Assembly: GCA_964617665.1 (NCBI GenBank)
Contig: CAZUAH010000136.1
Location: forward strand, 1-28,585
DNA length: 28,585 nucleotides
Source of the DNA: JADHUC01 sp964617665
Lineage (GTDB): Bacteria; Planctomycetota; Planctomycetia; Pirellulales; Pirellulaceae
Direction of reading: 5' to 3'
Shown here one piece after another: positions 1 to 8,201 of this stretch (within the stretch, counting starts at the first letter, position 1; every line of letters starts with the position of its first letter). Made by a program: the position numbers and the translations under genes. A model generated the notes under the pieces. That model made no database searches. It was not told the origin of the DNA and was given only the letters and a program-made list of their open reading frames with translations.

Positions 1-56
1 GGCTAGCGCCAAAACGGCTAATCTCTCCTACTGGTAAACTCTACATTGACAGACCG

Positions 57-1652
57 CTAGATCTGTACCTCAAGAATCTGCGGGAACGGTGTTGGATCAA
101 GATTGGCCACGTCGCAGCTTTTCTCGCGGGCCGTTGCGGCTGCCAGGCCGGCAACCTGGCCCGTCGTCATCCAGACTGGTTCCATGCGTAACACCGACAT
201 GGCCACATGTGTGCTGGACATGGCCACCGGCACCAGCAGATTGTCGATCCGCTTGGGAAGCATAACGTCGTACGAAATCTGTCCTGGTTGAGCGGGGCCC
301 GCGGCCTTCTTCGGATACCACAGGACGCCTTCCATGTGTCCGTCGACCATGAAGCGGCGGTCGTGGCACGGATGCACGTCGAAAGAATGCTCGCCCATGG
401 CAATCGGGCGCTCTACCGGCGGTGTGCGTCCTGTCTTGGAATCGACCGTGAAATTGTGCTCGGTGACAATCGCGCGGCCCTCGATTCGGCGGCCTTGCCT
501 GACATAGAGCTGCCACGGCCAATGCTCGTTGTCGACGAACTCCTGGTCGTGTAGCCCAATCTTCAGCATGCGCTCGCGAACCGACGCGGGAACGTGTTCG
601 TTGTGTTGGAGGAAGTAGATCAGACCGGCCGCGTGGTCGCGGTGGAAGTCGTCCAGTCGCTGCCGATGGTGCTGGTCCGCTTCGGGATAGCCCCAATTGA
701 CGCCAGGGCAGTTGATGCTGGTTGAGCCCGCAATGTTGCCATTCATCTGATACTTGCGACGCGGCAGTCGCGTCCCGTACCCCCATCCGCGAAGGCGTCG
801 TGATTGGAAGTCGTCGATCAACGGCAGATAGTCTTGCAGGTGCTGGTCGTACGTGGCCGGCTTCTCGATGGGGATGAGGTGCTCGGGATCATCGGTGAAG
901 ATTGATCGAGCGCAGAACGCCTGAATGGCAATCGAAGGTTCGCCAGTGTCGGCAGTCTGGATCTGTTCTCCGGTACGCCAGTTCATGTAATGGATGCCGG
1001 CTTTCGATTCGCCGTATTCATCACGACCTTCGCGGCCGACCCGATAGGGCACCTTCGCCTTTGCGGCCAGATCCCCTTCGTACGTGCCGTCGATGAAAGT
1101 CCGAGCCGTGCAACAGATGGCCTTTCCGTCCGGCCCCTCTAAATCCACCGAAGTGATACGTCCGCTTTCGACGCTCGCCTTGCTGAGCCAGTGATCGGGT
1201 ATCCACCGCAGCCGCTCTTCTTCGGCCGCCAGCATTTCGCGGAACACGTACTCGGCAACGGACGGCTCGTAATACCACCCATCGTGAACGAGTTTCCACT
1301 GTTCTTTGTCGTCGCCAAGAATCTGCCGATATCGATCAGCCACCTTGGAAATGAACTCGATCACCAAACCGCCAAACAGATGCCTGCGAACGGCGTCCGT
1401 CGTACAGAGACCGCTGGCCGCCATGCCTCCTGGATTCTTCTTGGGACAGGCAAGCACGACACGATCGCCGCGCCGTGCTGCCTCGATCGTGGCCGCGATT
1501 CCGCCGGGCGTCGAGCCGTAGACGAACGTATCACAAGTCAACAGTTGCGGCGTCACCGACTGGTCCGCGTCTCCTGTGTCACCTACAGCCCGTGATGCTC
1601 CGGCTGCGATCGCAGCACCTAAACTCGTCTTGAGAAATTGTCGCCGCTTCAT
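57..1652 (-). CDS. Tat-exported FAD-dependent oxidoreductase
   Basis: A 531-residue protein that begins with a twin-arginine leader (KRRQFLK at residues 2-8, then an Ala-rich stretch to about residue 22), so it is probably exported folded with its cofactor. Residues 43-71 form a Rossmann-type dinucleotide-binding unit with GSTPGG at 46-51, followed by NPGGMAASGL at 73-82. This is the pattern of the FAD_oxidored family (PF12831), whose members oxidise largely unknown substrates. The C-terminal part (LPKRIDNLLVPVAMSSTHVA, then GQVAGLAAA) is the usual closing FAD-contact segment of this family. The length is normal and no break is seen. The ATG at 1652 fits the Tat leader. The next gene on the strand starts far upstream, so it may have its own promoter in 1653-1836. 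The substrate cannot be read from the sequence; the neighbours suggest a sugar or sugar-derived alcohol. Confidence 0.88.
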   Translation of the reverse strand: MKRRQFLKTSLGAAIAAGASRAVGDTGDADQSVTPQLLTCDTFVYGSTPGGIAATIEAARRGDRVVLACPKKNPGGMAASGLCTTDAVRRHLFGGLVIEFISKVADRYRQILGDDKEQWKLVHDGWYYEPSVAEYVFREMLAAEEERLRWIPDHWLSKASVESGRITSVDLEGPDGKAICCTARTFIDGTYEGDLAAKAKVPYRVGREGRDEYGESKAGIHYMNWRTGEQIQTADTGEPSIAIQAFCARSIFTDDPEHLIPIEKPATYDQHLQDYLPLIDDFQSRRLRGWGYGTRLPRRKYQMNGNIAGSTSINCPGVNWGYPEADQHHRQRLDDFHRDHAAGLIYFLQHNEHVPASVRERMLKIGLHDQEFVDNEHWPWQLYVRQGRRIEGRAIVTEHNFTVDSKTGRTPPVERPIAMGEHSFDVHPCHDRRFMVDGHMEGVLWYPKKAAGPAQPGQISYDVMLPKRIDNLLVPVAMSSTHVAMSVLRMEPVWMTTGQVAGLAAATAREKSCDVANLDPTPFPQILEVQI

Positions 1653-1720
1653 GAGTTGTGCTCCCGTGTGGCGCGATGGCCGCCATGGTTCTTCTCGTTG
1701 CCATTGCCGTCAGACGATCC

Positions 1721-1799
1721 GGAGGGCGAGGCTCCGGCCGAGCCGAATTCGGCTGGATTCTTGGGTCAGGCTCACGGCTCGGCAGGAGCCTCGCCCTCC
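1721..1799. repeat. 79-bp inverted-repeat element (paired hairpins)
   Basis: Two 25-nt arms at 1721-1745 and 1775-1799 are inverted copies that differ at one position. Each arm also folds alone, with a perfect 5-bp stem GGCTC/GAGCC and a 5-nt loop. Between the arms lies the perfect palindrome AGCCGAATTCGGCT (1741-1754). The element sits in the gap between the FAD oxidoreductase start and the stop of propeller copy 1. The paired-hairpin design is that of BIME/REP-like elements; the outer end reads GGAG. No transposase is nearby. It lacks a T-tract, so it is not a standard terminator. Confidence 0.75.
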
Positions 1800-1836
1800 C
1801 GATCTCCTTCTCCAAGTGAACTCCGATGGAACGTTG

Positions 1837-4560
1837 TTAATCACCCAAGCAGATTATCTGACCATCGACTGTGGACATATAGAGGCGTCCCTCGGCTGCA
1901 GCCATGCCGTCCAAAACGGGCGGGGCGGGCAGCGGGGTCTCCGCGAGTTTGGCACCGTCGGTCGTCGAGACGGCGATTAGACTAGCACCCTCTTTGCCAA
2001 GCATGGCGGCTTGGGCCTCCTCGTCGCTGTTGCCTCGGTTGGGCGTACCCGCGAAAAACAGAGTATTACCCGTAAGCACCAATGCTCGGGCTCGGATCGA
2101 GGCTTCCGTGGACCATTTGAAGGTCATCTTCGCCGGGCCACGTTTGCTGCGTGGCTTCTTCTTCGCTGGAGTGGCCGGGGGCTGCGGCGCGGGTTTCGCA
2201 TCCTTGGCCGCCGCGAACAGATGATACGGCTCTTGCGCGGCCCAGTTGGCACCTGCGTTCCTCGACCAGTTGCGGAACTGGCTCCGACCGAAGCCGTAGA
2301 CGGTATCCTCGTCGAAGGCCAGTATGCGACCAGCAGGTACCTTGTTGCCAGTCTGCCACCAGCCCGGCCAGCCGGATGTGAAAGAATCGCCATAAACCCA
2401 GTAGGTTCGGTGCCACCATGAGTCGTCCAACAGGCCCGTCGGGCTGAAAAGGTGGCGTTTGGCGGGAGCCGGCTGCAAATCGTCGGGCGTGAAACAAAGC
2501 TGTCGCATGAATACCGTCTCACCGTCACTAGCCAAAACGTCCGGCAAAGCGCCGCCCAGGTTGAAGCCGCTGACTGCCTCGCGCGGCTGCCGATGCATCT
2601 CGGGGTCTGGCGTGTATACACGGGACTCGGTGAGCATACTACCGGTTTTCAATTCCAGACGAAACAGGCGGATCCCGCCGTCGATATATGACGATCGCCC
2701 CGCTGCAAACATCACTTCGCCGTCTTCGATCAATACACTACCGCGCACGGGCCAGAGCGATTCCAGTTGGCCGTACGCGACGATACGGCGATCCGATGAC
2801 GATGCGCGGAACCGCCAAACGACTTCCCCATCAGACGCGCGCAGGCAATACACGTAGCCGTCGCGACAGCCAAACACAGCCAACCCGTCGGAAATTGTGG
2901 GCGGCGAATCGACGCGGCCGCCTGCCGTGAAGGACCAAACGCAATCGCCGGTGTCGGCGTTCAACGCATGGACGGAATGGTCGTCGATGGCCACTACGAA
3001 GCATTTGCCAGCCGCGACCGTCACCGCGCTAAGCTTGCCGCCGACATCGGACCGCCAGTTCTGTTTGACTTCCGTCGGCACCTCCGTCGAAGCCCGCCCA
3101 GATCGCAGCGCGTCGTGGCGATACGTCGGCCAATCATCTTCGCTGACCTCTGATTGCTGATCGTTGACCGCTGCGAACGCTTTCCCTTTCTCCAGCCTGT
3201 CGTCTGCCATCCTTTCGCCTTCATCCCTCATTCTTCTCCTTGGGGCGAATGCGTTGAATCCGTTGAGCTTCGCCGTCAGAAAGCAGGCACATGCGTGTGG
3301 CGGCACGTACAGTAGACCGTTGGCAGGCATGACGCCGTATTGACACATCCCGCGCGCCCAGTGGTGTGGTCGGATCTCGCCGGTCGCAACGTCCAAGTAC
3401 TCGGTGCCCGCTCGACCGAGCAGCAGCCAGCGATCCGTGCCCTTGTTGCGGTAGCAGCGGTGATGGGTCATACCGCAGGCAAACGTCTCCTGGTCCGGCG
3501 CCCGAGTCATCTTGACCTCGCCTGTCTTTGGATCCAGCCCCTGCGTGATACCCGGCTGGGTATGGACCCGCAGTTTGCCAGTCCATACCAACCCCCCGGC
3601 AACAAGTACGTCGGGCGGAGCATGCCAGTTGACTTCCGATTGAGATTTCCAGAGCGCCTTTCCCGTGGCCGCGTCGAGGCCAGTCAACATTTTCCCATCC
3701 GCCCACAGCATCACGTCGTCGTAGGACACGAGAACCGGCGAATACCATGCTGCCTTCGAAGCCTGCACGGCCAATGGCTCGGAACGCCAAAGCTCTGCCC
3801 CTGTCTCTAGGTCCACATTGACTGCGCATGCACCGTCCTGATAGAACGCTCGGCCCCCGGCAGCACCGAGCGTGACGGGCGCGAGTTTGTCGACCTTGTT
3901 CTCCCAAAGCAGGTTGCCCGACGTTGCATCGATGGCCAGCACGCGTCTGGTGGTCCCTGCAGGCGCACTACGTCGTGCGTCGGCTCTCACCGCCGGCTTC
4001 GCATCGCCGATGGCCAACAAGAGCTTTCCGTCGATAAGGACGATCTCTTCAGTGCCCTCGGTGCCTTTGAAGGTCGCGATGGTTTTGCCCGTTGCCGCGT
4101 CGATGGCTTCGACCGGTCCGCCGTAACTGAGTGTGACATACACACGATTCTCGACAGCCACCAGCCGCCGCGGCAATTGAGGCGGGCCGTGGCGAAACTC
4201 GCGAAGGTGCCATTCCCACACGCCCATTTCGCGTTTCCACTGAGTGATCCCGTTGTATGCATCCCGCGCGACAAGGAACCAACTCGCTGGAAACGCGACG
4301 GACTGGATCGGACCGCTATCTTCCAGCGAATAGATCCGTCCGCCCGCGGCAACAGCCGCACTCAGGCTGGCCAAGTGCTCGTGGCTTCGCGAGAACTTCG
4401 GGCCACTTACCCACTGCAAACTCGCGGGTGGATCGACGACCGAATCCTCAGACACGGCGTTGTTCGACGCATCGTAGAGGTAATGGGTCCACTCGTCGAT
4501 ATCCTCGGGCCGCGGCTTAGAGAAGGAGTTCAGAGTCGAGAGTCGAGAGTCGAGAGTCAA
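1837..4560 (-). CDS. PQQ-like double beta-propeller protein, copy 1, C-terminal part (frame-split)
   Basis: This frame encodes about 907 residues matching copies 2 and 3 from the DEWTHYLYD motif to the end. An N-terminal propeller (WFLVARDAYNGITQWK, repeats such as AIDAATGKTIATFKG) is followed by a Cys-rich segment (HHRCY, RGMCQYG, CACF), then a second propeller opening at DWPTYRHDALRSG with repeats such as VHALNADTGDCVWSF. These are PQQ-like (BamB/quinoprotein type) blades; actual quinone binding is unproven. The apparent TTG start at 4560 lies inside a heptanucleotide repeat and is probably not a real start: a TAG closes this frame about 14 nt upstream, and the signal peptide and N-terminal domain lie in the other frame (4517-5023). 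Deleting one 7-nt unit would join both into one 1059-residue protein. It may be a phase-variable gene, a pseudogene or a sequencing error. Confidence 0.8.
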   Translation of the reverse strand: MTLDSRLSTLNSFSKPRPEDIDEWTHYLYDASNNAVSEDSVVDPPASLQWVSGPKFSRSHEHLASLSAAVAAGGRIYSLEDSGPIQSVAFPASWFLVARDAYNGITQWKREMGVWEWHLREFRHGPPQLPRRLVAVENRVYVTLSYGGPVEAIDAATGKTIATFKGTEGTEEIVLIDGKLLLAIGDAKPAVRADARRSAPAGTTRRVLAIDATSGNLLWENKVDKLAPVTLGAAGGRAFYQDGACAVNVDLETGAELWRSEPLAVQASKAAWYSPVLVSYDDVMLWADGKMLTGLDAATGKALWKSQSEVNWHAPPDVLVAGGLVWTGKLRVHTQPGITQGLDPKTGEVKMTRAPDQETFACGMTHHRCYRNKGTDRWLLLGRAGTEYLDVATGEIRPHHWARGMCQYGVMPANGLLYVPPHACACFLTAKLNGFNAFAPRRRMRDEGERMADDRLEKGKAFAAVNDQQSEVSEDDWPTYRHDALRSGRASTEVPTEVKQNWRSDVGGKLSAVTVAAGKCFVVAIDDHSVHALNADTGDCVWSFTAGGRVDSPPTISDGLAVFGCRDGYVYCLRASDGEVVWRFRASSSDRRIVAYGQLESLWPVRGSVLIEDGEVMFAAGRSSYIDGGIRLFRLELKTGSMLTESRVYTPDPEMHRQPREAVSGFNLGGALPDVLASDGETVFMRQLCFTPDDLQPAPAKRHLFSPTGLLDDSWWHRTYWVYGDSFTSGWPGWWQTGNKVPAGRILAFDEDTVYGFGRSQFRNWSRNAGANWAAQEPYHLFAAAKDAKPAPQPPATPAKKKPRSKRGPAKMTFKWSTEASIRARALVLTGNTLFFAGTPNRGNSDEEAQAAMLGKEGASLIAVSTTDGAKLAETPLPAPPVLDGMAAAEGRLYMSTVDGQIICLGD
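3141..3168. repeat. Degenerate heptanucleotide array in copy 1 (inter-propeller linker)
   Basis: Four consecutive 7-nt units (cgctgac, ctctgat, tgctgat, cgttgac) keep the pattern nnnTGA[CT] in the same register. On the coding strand they encode the linker VNDQQSEVSED just before DWPTYRHDA. Copy 3 has a different heptamer array at the equivalent place (26013-26047). The array is degenerate, so its 7-nt period is less secure than the others. A possible further degenerate stretch (3206-3240) encodes RMRDEGERMAD. Confidence 0.5.
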
Positions 4561-5023
4561 GAGCCAGGGCTACACCGCCGGGTGCCAGCACGCGCATGAT
4601 CTCATCATCGCGTATCTCGAATCCCGCATCCCGTATCCCGCCCCTCGCGTCCCGCACCACCAAGTTCACCGTATTATCCGCGTACGGCAGCCGATGATCG
4701 GCAAGATGGTCAATCGAGACTTTTCCGTACAGGCCAAGCGAACGGACATGTGCCCGAGCACGCTCGACATTCGCTGCATTGGCATCGAGGCCGTGCACAA
4801 GGTACGCGTCGCTCGCACGCAACGCAGCCGTTAGCCGCCCGTCGCCACAGCCGAGGTGTACGACCAGTCCGCCTGTGACACTTGTCGCCTTGAGAATCTC
4901 CGATGCCTGAACGGCCGGCGATTCTGCGTCTTCTGCTAGTGTCAGCATGGATGAGTTCAATATGCACAAGAAAGCAAGAATGACTGCCAGTGACGAACGA
5001 TGATGTCTTCGGACTCTTTTCAT
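4517..5023 (-). CDS. Methyltransferase-fold N-terminal part of propeller copy 1 (frame-split)
   Basis: A 168-residue reading frame with a signal peptide (SLAVILAFLCILNSSMLTLA, residues 11-30), then a class I SAM-methyltransferase-like unit: motif I HLGCGDG at 56-62, an acidic residue after strand 2 (GLDANAAN, D80), LPYADNTVNLVV, and LAPGG. Copy 3 has the same domain fused in frame to the propellers, so this is the N-terminus of copy 1. The ATG at 5023 is chosen because a strong GAAGGAG ribosome site lies 7 nt upstream and it starts the signal peptide; an upstream in-frame start at 5098 lacks both. The frame ends with LDSRLSTLDSELLL-stop inside the heptanucleotide array 4531-4565, overlapping the propeller frame by 44 nt. 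An exported SAM enzyme would lack SAM, so the domain may bind something else or only be structural. Confidence 0.78.
   Translation of the reverse strand: MKRVRRHHRSSLAVILAFLCILNSSMLTLAEDAESPAVQASEILKATSVTGGLVVHLGCGDGRLTAALRASDAYLVHGLDANAANVERARAHVRSLGLYGKVSIDHLADHRLPYADNTVNLVVRDARGGIRDAGFEIRDDEIMRVLAPGGVALALDSRLSTLDSELLL
4531..4565. repeat. Heptanucleotide tandem array (gagagtc) at the frame break of copy 1
   Basis: Five contiguous 7-nt units: cagagtc, three exact gagagtc, and aagagcc. The array is in the overlap of the two reading frames of copy 1. Seven is 1 mod 3, so each unit gained or lost changes the frame. The methyltransferase frame has codons starting at positions equal to 1 mod 3 and the propeller frame at 0 mod 3 (reading downwards), so removal of one unit, or gain of two, joins them exactly. 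Confidence 0.9.
4611..4652. repeat. Heptanucleotide array (cgtatcc/cgcatcc) in copy 1
   Basis: Six 7-nt units in one register (cgtatct, cgaatcc, cgcatcc, cgtatcc, cgcccct, cgcgtcc). On the coding strand these read as ggatacg/ggatgcg and encode DARGGIRDAGFEIRD, an insertion between the last strands of the methyltransferase-like domain, just before EIMRVLAPGG. Copy 3 has the same unit family at the equivalent site (24492-24540); copy 2 has no such insertion. Confidence 0.8.
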
Positions 5024-5120
5024 GCCGTATCTCCTTCGATGGTAGATTGTGTGTCCACTCGGCAATGTATCCAGCGAAATCGCGCGTGTCCAGCGCATGG
5101 CCCTTGTGTCTCCTTCCGCT

Positions 5121-5136
5121 GCTCGCGACAGCGAGC
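5121..5136. other. Small perfect hairpin in the divergent gap
   Basis: GCTCGC, loop GACA, GCGAGC: a perfect 6-bp stem in the gap between copy 1 (minus, start 5023) and the URO-D-family gene (plus, start 5310). No T-tract follows on either strand. The role is unknown; it could be an operator or a remnant of a palindromic repeat. No convincing sigma-70 promoter was picked out in this 286-nt gap. Confidence 0.35.
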
Positions 5137-5309
5137 GGCAAGGCGCAGATTCACTTGTTCTCAGTTCTCACACCACCTAAACCGTTTGAGAGTATCGAAA
5201 AACGCGAAACGCGCCGCTAAGATGATGTGGCGATGGCTAGTCACCGCTGCGGCGCCGGGCTGCCGCTGGCGGCATAATTGCGAAAGGCCTACGGATCGAG
5301 GGGACGAAT

Positions 5310-6545
5310 ATGAATTCACGCGAGCGTGTACAAAAAGCGGTGAACTTTGAGACTCCGGACCGAGTGCCTATCGATCTGGGAAGTATTCGTGCTTCGGGCA
5401 TTAACTCCGTTGTTTACGACCAACTGAAGCGGCGGATGGGGATCGAGACGCCTACGCGAGTCCACGACAGCATGCAGGTGCTGGCAGAACTGGAGATGGA
5501 GGTCATCGAGCGACTCCATGTGGATGTCTTGCCGCTGGAGCCAGCGACGGCGCGTTGGGCGCGGCTGGATGCGTCCGAAGGCGTGCACAAGAAACTCTTC
5601 TGTGGTCTGGATGTCTACTTCCCGCCCGGAACGAACATCCAGGAACAAGAGGACGGAAGTTGGATGCTGATCGGTGCGGACGGCAACGGATTCGCCCGCA
5701 TGCCGAAGGACGGGTACTACTTCGACTTTGTCCGTCCGACCATGGCTGGCAAGCGTATCGATCCCGATGCCTTTCGACCGAGTGATACAGTGCCGGACGG
5801 AGAATTGGACGCGTTTGCGGAACACGCCAAGCTTCTCTACGAGAACACGGACAAGGCGTTGCTTGGATGGGGAGCGAGCATATCCATGATGGGGCTCAGC
5901 GCGCTGCTGTCCGACAATATTACGCAAGACTCGCTGGATGAGTGGCTGTGCATGTTGATGACGGAAAAGGAGACCGCCAACGACATGATGGGACGTTTCG
6001 TTGACGCCACGATCAAGCGCATGGAACTGTACCATCAAGCCGTGGGTGATCGCTGTTTTGCATGGGGAGTGGCATCGGACGACGCGGGGACTCAGCGAAG
6101 CGAACTCCTATCGCCCGATCTTTTCAGGGAGATGATCAAGCCTCATTACGAACAAGTGTGCGACTGGGTGCACACCAACACGAACTGGAAAACGTACTTG
6201 CATTCCTGTGGGTCCATTTACCGCTACATTCCTGAGTGGATCGACGCGGGTATTGACATCCTGAACCCCGTACAGATTGCCGCCGCGAACATGGAACCCG
6301 AGCGACTGATGAGGGAGTTTGGCGGCAAAGTCGTTTTCTGGGGCGGCGGATGTGATACTCAGAAAGTCCTTCCGCTGGGTACGCCCGAAGAAGTCCGCGA
6401 ACACGTGCGCCACAACATCGAAGTGTTCACCTCGCAGCCTGGCGGCTTCGTGTTCACGCAGGTCCACAACATCCAGCAGGACGTACCCGTCGAAAACGTG
6501 GAAGCGATGTTCCAGGCCGCCTACGAACTCGGGCAGTTGGGATGA
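5310..6545 (+). CDS. Uroporphyrinogen decarboxylase-superfamily protein (MtaA/CmuA-like metal site)
   Basis: A 411-residue cytoplasmic protein without a signal peptide. The opening MNSRERVQKAVNFETPDRVPIDLG is the classic URO-D-superfamily start, and the end (NIQQDVPVENVEAMFQAAYELG) is the usual closing helix. HSCG (H298, C300) and the later GGGCDTQ (C348) reproduce the His-x-Cys...Cys zinc site of the methyltransferase-like branch (MtaA, CmuA), which moves methyl groups from corrinoid proteins; true heme-pathway URO-D enzymes lack it. It is therefore more likely a corrinoid-linked or other methyltransferase-type enzyme than a heme enzyme. No corrinoid-binding protein is next to it. The ATG at 5310 is preceded by GAGGGG about 6 nt upstream. 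It converges with the DUF1080 gene, leaving only 19 nt between the stops. In many planctomycetes such genes stand among sugar-degradation genes, but the substrate is unknown. Confidence 0.88.
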   Translation: MNSRERVQKAVNFETPDRVPIDLGSIRASGINSVVYDQLKRRMGIETPTRVHDSMQVLAELEMEVIERLHVDVLPLEPATARWARLDASEGVHKKLFCGLDVYFPPGTNIQEQEDGSWMLIGADGNGFARMPKDGYYFDFVRPTMAGKRIDPDAFRPSDTVPDGELDAFAEHAKLLYENTDKALLGWGASISMMGLSALLSDNITQDSLDEWLCMLMTEKETANDMMGRFVDATIKRMELYHQAVGDRCFAWGVASDDAGTQRSELLSPDLFREMIKPHYEQVCDWVHTNTNWKTYLHSCGSIYRYIPEWIDAGIDILNPVQIAAANMEPERLMREFGGKVVFWGGGCDTQKVLPLGTPEEVREHVRHNIEVFTSQPGGFVFTQVHNIQQDVPVENVEAMFQAAYELGQLG

Positions 6546-6564
6546 GGGGTGCTGGGCAAGAAAG

Positions 6565-8121
6565 CTACTGCGAGAAGTTCACTCGACCGAAATACCTTGG
6601 GGCGTGAAACTGAGGCTCCTCGGTTTTGCTTACGGACCACTGGCTGAATTGTGGATTCATCTTGCCGCCCAGTCGGTTCAGGTTCAAGTGCCATACATCA
6701 CCAGGCTTCGGTGGAGTATGCTTCGCCACCTTCGCGAAATTCGCGAAAGGAATCGCTGCTTCCAGGGTCCACGATCGATCCGTGTCGCTGGCGTCGTTAA
6801 GTGTGCCGTTGACGGTCGTCGCGATCCTGATGCCTGACGAGTTCCATTCCTCGGCCACGTCCTCTCCCGGGCCGTCTGGATGATGCTGATCCAGAAAGGC
6901 GCCGCGCACATTCATTTCGATGTTGAAATAGTTGTCCGGTTGGTCGGGATCGGGTGCGGTAAACACCTCGACACAATCGTCCAACCACACCGAGCTATCT
7001 CGCTCGGTGTGGTCGGCCCAAATGTGAGCGTCCTCGCAGCGGTAGGCGACATAAAGGCATCGGTCGTCCCACAGCATCTTCGCGACGGTTTGTTCCTTCT
7101 TTCCCTTTTCCCACCACGGGAAAACGAAATCACCGACGCTGCGCGCCGCCTTCCAGGCTGGTTCGTCAAGATTTCCGTCGATCGTGACTGGTGACGATGC
7201 GCGATGAATCGTATACCGGGGAAGATTGCCCGCATCTTGCGTTTTCACAGGATGTAGCTCGATTTTCCGGAAGAAGATCTCCGAACCTTCGCACTGCAGG
7301 AGTATCTTGCCGGCGGCGGGGAATACATCGTAGGCTTCGTTGACCCGTTTCCCATTGACGAACACCGTGATGCGGTCGCCCGCGCAAATGCATTCGATTC
7401 GCGTCCATTCGCCGCATGAGCTTTCTACGTCGTTTTGCCCTCGAAAGCCCGGAACGTCCTTCCATGCGGTGTCCTTGTTCAGCCAAGCGATCGCGCCGAT
7501 ACTGAGAGTCTGCTTGTCGATCTTCGGATCAAACTGGTACCTCGCATAGTCGCCATCGACGCGACGATCTTTAGCTGGCGTGGTAATACGTACGGGGACA
7601 TGACGGCCGTCGGCGTAACGACCGTGGATTAGCAGCACGTCGCCGAAGCCTCCTTCCATCACCTGGCATTCAATAGCTGCTTTGTATGCGCCGCTGCTAA
7701 TGTCGCCGCCGGTATTGCTGTCTTTCGCCCCCCAGCCGCGATCGTAGCTGTTTCCTTCGGGCCCAACGGTGTGCAGAAAGATACCCGAGTCGCGGGCCAT
7801 ACCCTTCCGCGTACGAAAGTTCTGCTCACCCCATTTCAATTCCGCCACAAGCCGGTAGTCCTTGTACGCTCGATCCGTGCTCGAGTACCCGAATCCGTCG
7901 CCGGAAATACGGAGCATTCCGTCGCGTACCGAGTAGACACCGCGCGGGTCTTCGCGTTTGGCATCAACTAGCCAAGTTGTCCATCCGCTCAGATCTTTCC
8001 CGTTGAATAGCTTGATCACCTCGCGGGGTGCGATCGGCGCATCGGACTCTGCCGCACTCGCGACGGAGAATCCGACTGTCATTGTCACGACAGCACAAGA
8101 CAGACGGAAGAGTGTTCTCAT
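6565..8121 (-). CDS. Exported DUF1080 (3-keto-disaccharide hydrolase-type) protein with CBM9-like domain
   Basis: 518 residues from the ATG at 8121, which begins a signal peptide (MRTLFRLSCAVVTMTVGFSVASA). A longer in-frame extension to 8406 is rejected because it reads through the upstream gene and hides the signal peptide. Residues about 32-270 are a DUF1080 jelly-roll: KLFNGKDLSGWTTW, DGMLRISGDGFGY, DSGIFLHTVGPEG, AIECQVMEGG. Members of this family hydrolyse 3-keto-disaccharides or bind glycans. Residues about 285-518 look like a carbohydrate-binding family 9-like domain (TIDGNLDEPAWKAARSVGDF, DDRCLYVAYRCEDA, WLDDCVEVFTAP, FNIEMNVRGAF). The protein probably acts in the periplasm or on the outer surface on oxidised or decorated sugars. 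The ribosome site is weak. The upstream gene ends 80 nt away on the same strand, so co-transcription is possible. Confidence 0.85.
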   Translation of the reverse strand: MRTLFRLSCAVVTMTVGFSVASAAESDAPIAPREVIKLFNGKDLSGWTTWLVDAKREDPRGVYSVRDGMLRISGDGFGYSSTDRAYKDYRLVAELKWGEQNFRTRKGMARDSGIFLHTVGPEGNSYDRGWGAKDSNTGGDISSGAYKAAIECQVMEGGFGDVLLIHGRYADGRHVPVRITTPAKDRRVDGDYARYQFDPKIDKQTLSIGAIAWLNKDTAWKDVPGFRGQNDVESSCGEWTRIECICAGDRITVFVNGKRVNEAYDVFPAAGKILLQCEGSEIFFRKIELHPVKTQDAGNLPRYTIHRASSPVTIDGNLDEPAWKAARSVGDFVFPWWEKGKKEQTVAKMLWDDRCLYVAYRCEDAHIWADHTERDSSVWLDDCVEVFTAPDPDQPDNYFNIEMNVRGAFLDQHHPDGPGEDVAEEWNSSGIRIATTVNGTLNDASDTDRSWTLEAAIPFANFAKVAKHTPPKPGDVWHLNLNRLGGKMNPQFSQWSVSKTEEPQFHAPRYFGRVNFSQ

Positions 8122-8201
8122 GATTAGCTCACACGGGGTTCGGAACGTCCGCGCACAGCGGTCGAACGCGGCAACGTGAAGTGACACGAACCAATCGCCG
8201 C

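Noticed and set aside
4531..4565. Programmed ribosomal frameshift in copy 1.
   Set aside because: The overlap is a plain heptamer repeat without an obvious slippery site or downstream pseudoknot, and copy 3 achieves the fusion without a shift; repeat slippage is the simpler explanation.
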